Below, in pieces: positions 24,510 to 28,527 of a stretch of 28,527 nucleotides of DNA. This DNA comes from Saccoglossus kowalevskii (lineage: Eukaryota; Hemichordata; Enteropneusta; Harrimaniidae): NCBI RefSeq assembly GCF_000003605.2, contig NW_003109448.1, positions 1 to 28,527 on the forward strand, given 5' to 3'. Within the stretch, counting starts at the first letter, position 1. Every line of letters starts with the position of its first letter. Below the pieces are notes generated by a model, which ran no database searches, had not been told where the DNA came from, and saw only the letters and a list, made by a program, of their open reading frames with translations. The translations under genes and the position numbers were made by a program.

Positions 24510-25790
24510 TGACACATGTCAATGCACTTGTCGCCAATTATTACATGTTTCATGTCAATACACTTGTCGCCAATTATTACATGTCACATGTCAGTGCACA
24601 TGACTCCAGTTATTACATGTCACATGTCAATGCACTTGTCACCTATTTTTACATGACACATCTCAATGCACTTGTCGGCAATTATTACAAGTCACATGTC
24701 ATTGCACTTGTCGCCAATTATTACATGCCACATGTCAATTCACTTGTTGCCAATTATTACGTGTTACATGTCAGTGCACATGTCTCCATTTATTACATAT
24801 CACATGTCAGTGCACTTGTCGCCAATTATTACATGTCACATCTCAATGCACCTGTCTCCAGTTATTACATGTCACATCTCAATGCACTTGTCGCCAATTA
24901 TTACATGCCACATGTCAATGCACTTGTCGCCTATTATTACATGACTCATCTGAATGCAATTGTCGCCCATTATTACATGTCACATGTCAATGCACTTGTC
25001 GCCAATTATTACATGACACATGTCAATGCACTTGTCGCCAATTATTACACGTCACATGTCAATACACTTGTCGCCAATTATTACATGCCACATGTCAATG
25101 CACTTGTCGCCAATTTTACATGTCACATGTCAGTGCACATATCTCCACTTATTACATGTCACATGTCAGTGCACTTGTCGCCAATTATTACATGTCACAT
25201 CTCAATGCACCTGTCTCCAGTTATTACATGTCACATCTCAATACACCTGTCGCCAATTATTACATGTCACATGTCAATGCACTTGTCGCCAATTATTACA
25301 TGTCACTTGTCAGTGCACATGACTCCAGTTATTACATGTCACATGTCAATGCACTTGTCGCCAATTATTACATGACACATGTCAATGCACTTGTCGCCAA
25401 TTATTACACGTCACATGTCAATACAATTGTCGCCAATTATTACATGCCACATGTCAATGTACTTGTCGCCAATTTTACATGTCACATGTCAGTGCACATA
25501 TCTCCACTTATTACATGTCACATGTCAGTGCACTTGTCGCCAATTATTACATGTCACATCTCAATGCACCTGTCTCCAGTTATTACATGTCACATCTCAA
25601 TGCACCTGTCGCCAATTATTACATGTCACATGTCAATGCACTTGTCGCCAATTATTACATGTCACATGTCAGTGCACATGACTCCAGTTATTACATGTCA
25701 CATGTCAATGCACTTGTCACCTATTGTTACGTGACACATCTCAATGCACTTGTCGGCAATTATTACAAGTCACATGTCATTGCACTTGTC
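24510..25790 (+). repeat. Block B, copy 5
   Basis: Aligns with 3653-4900 at offset 20892: GTCGGCAATTATTACAAGTC (24673), TCAATTCACTTGTTGCC (24736), ACTCATCTGAATGCAATTG and two 35-bp monomers (about 25115 and 25474). Private changes include ATGTTTCATGTC near 24545, TTACGTGTTACATG near 24758 and CTATTGTTACGTGAC near 25722. Near 25760 it re-enters the TGTCATTGCAC monomers a second time, unlike the other copies. Confidence 0.83.
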
Positions 25791-26959
25791 GCCAATTATT
25801 ACATGCCACACGTCAATTCACTTGTCGCCAATTATTACATGTTACAAGTCAGTGCACATGTCTCCAGTTATTACATGTCACATGTCAGTGCACTTGTCGC
25901 CAATTATTACATGTCACATCTCAATTCACCTGTCTCCAGTTATTACATGTCACATCTCAATGCACTTGTCGCCAATTATTACATGCCACATGTCAATGCA
26001 CTTGTCGCCTATTATTACATGACTCATCTGAATGCAATTGTCGCCAATTATTACACATCACATGTCAATACACTTGTCGCCAATTGTTACATGCCACATG
26101 TCAATGCACTTGTCGCCAATTTTACATGTCACATGTCAGTGCACATATCTCCACTTATTACATGTCACATGTCAGTACACTTGTCGCCAATTATTACATG
26201 TCACATCTCAATGCACCTGTCTCCAGTTATTACATGTCACATCTCAATGCACCTGTCGCCAATTATTACATGTCACATGTCAATGCACTTGTCGCCAATT
26301 ATTACATGTCACATCTCAATGCACCTATCGCCAATTATTACATGTCACATGTCGATGCACCGTCTCTAGTTATTACATGTTACATCTCAATGCACTTGAT
26401 GCCAATTTTTACATGTCGCATGTCAATGCACTTGTCGCCAATTATTACATTACACATGTCAATGCACCTGTCGCCAATTATTACATGTCACATGTTAATG
26501 CACGTGTCGCCAATTATTACATGACACATGTCAACGCACCTGTCTGCACTTATTACATGACACATGTCAATGCAGTTGCGGCTACTTGCTACTTGACACA
26601 TGTCAATGCCTCTGTATCCAGTTATTACATGATACATGTCAATACACCTGTCGCCAATTATTACATGTCACATCTCAATGCACCTGTCGCCAATTATTAC
26701 ATGTCACATGTCAATGTACTTGTCGCCAATTATTACATGTCACATCTCAATGCACCTATCGCCAATTATTACATGTCTTACATCAATGCACCGTCTCTAG
26801 TTATTACATGTTACATGTCAATGCACTTGTTGCCAATTATTACATGACACATGTCAATGCACCTGTCTCCACTTATTACGTGACACATGTCAATGCACTT
26901 GTCGCCAATTATTACATGTCACATGTCAATGCACCTGTCGCCAATTATTACATGTCACA
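25791..26959 (+). repeat. Linker mosaic with partial block A and marker at 26775
   Basis: From 25791 to 26030 it resembles the first part of block B with its own variants (ATGCCACACGTC, TTACAAGTCAGTGC, TCAATTCACCTGTC). From 26030 to 26300 it aligns with 11540-11810. At 26348 a marker-like monomer keeps GCACCGTCTCTAG but has GTCACATGTCGATGC instead of GTCTTACATC. A short block A stretch (26525-26670; GTTGCGGCTACTTGC) is followed by the true marker at 26775. Confidence 0.75.
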
Positions 26960-27705
26960 TCTCAATGCACCTGTCTCCAGTTATTACATGTTACATCTCA
27001 ATGCAGCTGTCGCCAATTATTACATGTCACATGTCAATGCACTTGTCGCCAATTATTACATGACACATGTCAATGCACCTGTCTCCACTTATTACATGAC
27101 ACATGTCAATGCAGTTGTCGCTATTTGCTACATGACTCATGGAAATGCCTCTGTTTCCAGATATCACATGACACATGTCAATGCACTTGTCGCCAATTAT
27201 TACATGTCACATGTCGATGCACCTGCCGCCAATTATTACATGTCACATCTCAATGCACTTGTTGCCAATTTTTACATGTCGCATGTCAATGCACTTGTCA
27301 CCAATTATTACATTACACATGTCAATGCACCTGTCGCCAATTATTACATTTAACATGTTAATTCACGTGTCGCCAATTATTACATGACACATGTCAATGC
27401 ACCTGTCTGCACTTATTACATGACACATGTCAATGCAGTTGTTGCTAATTGCTACTTGACACATGTCAGTGCCTCTGTATCCAGTTATTACATGACACAT
27501 GTCAATACACCTGTCGCCAATTATTACATGTCGCATCTCAATGCACGAGTCGCCAATTAATACATGTCACATGTCAATGCCCTTGTCACCTATTTTTACA
27601 TGACATATCTCAATGCACTTGTCGCCAATTATTACATGTCACATGTCACTGCACTTGTCGCTAATTATTACATGACACATGTCTATGCACATGTCTCCAG
27701 TTATT
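26960..27705 (+). repeat. Block C tail plus block A, copy 9
   Basis: Aligns with 23571-24286 at offset 3414: GCAGCTGTCGCC, a GCCTCTGTTTCC monomer that here reads ATGGAAATGCCTC, the ATTACATTTAACATG end, GTTAATTCACGTG, and then the A order. The C end at 27353 is followed directly by A as in the other C+A units. Confidence 0.84.
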
Positions 27706-27739
27706 ACATGACAAATGTCAATGCACTTGTCGCCAATTA

Positions 27740-28527
27740 TTACATGACACATTTAAAGGCCTCTGTTTCCAGTTATCACATGACACATGTCAATGCACTT
27801 GTCGCCAATTTGTACATGTCGCATGTCAATGCACTTGTCACCAATTATTACATTACACATGTCAATGCACCTGTCGCCAATTATTACATTTAACATGTTA
27901 ATTCACGTGTCGCCAATTATTACATGACACATGTCAATCCACCTGTCTGCACTTATTACATGACACATGTCAATGCAGTTGTTGCTAATTGCTACTTGAC
28001 ACATGTCAGTGCCTCTGTATCCAGTTATTACATGACACATGTCAATACACCTGTCGCCAATTATTACATGTCGCATCTCAATGCACGAATCGCCAATTAA
28101 TACATGTCACATGTCAATGCACTTGTCACCTATTTTCACATGACATATCTCAATGCACTTGTCGCCAATTATTACATGTCACATGTCACTGCACTTGTCG
28201 CTAATTATTACATGACACATGTCTACGCACATGTCTCCAGTTATTACATGACACATGTCAATGCACTTGTCGCCAATTTTTACATGTCACATGTCAATGC
28301 ACCTGTCGCCAATTATTACATGTCACATGTCAAAGAACTTTTCGCCAATTATTACATGTCACATGTTAATGCACGTGTCGCCAATTATTACATGATACAA
28401 GTCAATGCACCTGTCTCCAGTTATTACATGACACATGTCAGTGCACTTGTCGCCAAATATTACATGCCACATGTCAATGCACTTGTCGCCTATTATTACA
28501 TTACTCATCAGAATGCAATTGTCGCCC
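27740..28527 (+). repeat. 540-bp tandem repeat of C tail plus block A, copy 10, running off the window
   Basis: From about 27805 to 28278 the sequence repeats 27265-27738 with an offset of exactly 540 bp (15 monomers), with only a handful of substitutions (for example TCAATCCACC near 27935, CACGAATCGCC near 28086, CTATTTTCACATG near 28131). The short C tail here joins ATTTAAAGGCCTC to AATTTGTACATG, lacking two monomers present in other tails. After 28245 it continues as in 9886-10150 and is cut by the window end. Confidence 0.85.

Larger units (their letters stand above)
5488..26810 (+). repeat. 35-bp marker monomer, 12 dispersed copies plus one diverged relative
   Basis: A frame-breaking variant monomer, GTCTTACATCAATGCACCG then TCTCTAGTTATTACAT, is one base shorter than the consensus. 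It starts at 5488, 5811 (with A for the first G), 6638, 7825, 12714, 15231, 15446, 15625, 19437, 19616, 21957 and 26775, and a diverged relative lies at 26348. It is nearly always followed by ATGTTACATGTCAATGCAC. The shared deletion shows common descent, so it is a clean tracer of block duplication. Confidence 0.88.
1..28527 (+). repeat. Tandem array of a 36-bp satellite/minisatellite monomer filling the window
   Basis: Every stretch reads as the same 36-bp unit: ATGTCACATGTCAATGCA, then CTTGTCGCC, then AATTATTAC, repeated head to tail about 790 times without inversion or interruption. Frequent variants are ATGACACATG for ATGTCACATG, CATCTCAATG for CATGTCAATG, AGTGCA for AATGCA, CCTGTCTCCAGTT for CTTGTCGCCAATT, and GCAGTTGTTGCTAATTGC. 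Inside the unit the heptamer ACATGTC is directly repeated and TGTC occurs three times, which suggests an origin from a shorter repeat. Consensus G+C is 14/36. Length is mostly exact, with scattered 35- and 37-bp monomers. The unit length and array size fit a eukaryotic satellite or giant minisatellite. I do not recognise the family and cannot assign a species or chromosomal location. Confidence 0.98.

Noticed and set aside
1-28527. CRISPR array, since 36 bp is a common CRISPR repeat length
   Set aside because: Repeats are directly adjacent with no unique spacers and no cas genes.
1-28527. Transposon or retroelement content
   Set aside because: No terminal repeats, target-site duplications or reverse transcriptase or transposase motifs; every stretch aligns to the 36-bp unit.
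1-28527. Telomeric repeat or known centromeric satellite
   Set aside because: The unit is not a telomere-type short repeat and does not resemble alpha satellite (about 171 bp) or a CENP-B box. Location in the chromosome cannot be judged from the window.
1-28527. Assembly artefact from collapsed or looped repeats
   Set aside because: Copies carry many private substitutions and different whole-monomer indels, which a looping artefact would not generate. The near-identical 1187-bp and 540-bp pairs still deserve a read-level check.

Overview
The whole 28.5 kb window is one uninterrupted tandem-repeat (satellite or very large minisatellite) array. The monomer is 36 bp with roughly 790 copies, all in the same orientation. 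I see no protein-coding gene, RNA gene, transposon, CRISPR array or unique-sequence island, and no flanking DNA at either end, so the array continues beyond the window on both sides. Long arrays of this kind point to a eukaryotic nuclear genome. The sequence does not tell me which lineage, nor whether the array is centromeric, subtelomeric or interstitial.

The monomer consensus is 14 G+C in 36 (about 39%). It starts with ATGTCACATGTCAATGCA, continues with CTTGTCGCC and ends with AATTATTAC. Because 36 is divisible by 3 and the + strand consensus contains no TAA, TAG or TGA, all three forward frames stay open for long distances. One frame repeats MSHVNALVANYY, another CHMSMHLSPIIT, the third HVTCQCTCRQLL. 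Open frames reach 540 codons, but they are arithmetic by-products of the repeat. They overlap each other in different frames, are shifted by one-base indels, and show no bias toward synonymous change.

The informative content is a second layer of organisation. Variant monomers occur in fixed orders, forming higher-order blocks that recur as mosaics. Block A (about 10 monomers; marked by GCACGAGTCGCC followed by AATTAATAC) occurs about 12 times, whole or partial. Block C (about 31 monomers; ends at ATTACATTTAACATG) occurs five times nearly whole, at 813, 12927, 15838, 19829 and 22278, plus three partial tails. Block B (marked by GTCGGCAATTATTACAAGTC) occurs near 3401, 8866, 9980, 17673 and 24545. 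A 35-bp marker monomer (GTCTTACATCAATGCACCG) occurs 12 times, plus one sequence-diverged relative.

Layout: 1-812 block A and derivatives; 813-1934 C; 1935-2289 A; 2290-3690 a 790-bp duplication; 3401-4937 B; 4800-5250 a 180-bp duplication; 5250-6274 marker monomers; 6275-8645 a young 1187-bp tandem duplication; 8646-9445 mixed plus partial B; 9446-9980 A; 9980-11517 B; 11518-12680 mixed plus A; 12680-14925 C+A; 14926-15590 marker region; 15591-17692 C+A again; 17673-19330 B mosaic; 19327-21290 C+A again; 21290-22277 mixed; 22278-23327 C; 23358-24290 C tail+A; 24510-25790 B; 25790-26960 mixed; 26960-27705 C tail+A; 27740-28527 C tail+A. Copies differ by whole numbers of monomers (36, 72, 144, 468 bp), which is the signature of unequal exchange or replication slippage in register. 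I found no novel gene system; what deserves a second look is the recombination history and the dense, nearly invariant short motifs in each monomer.
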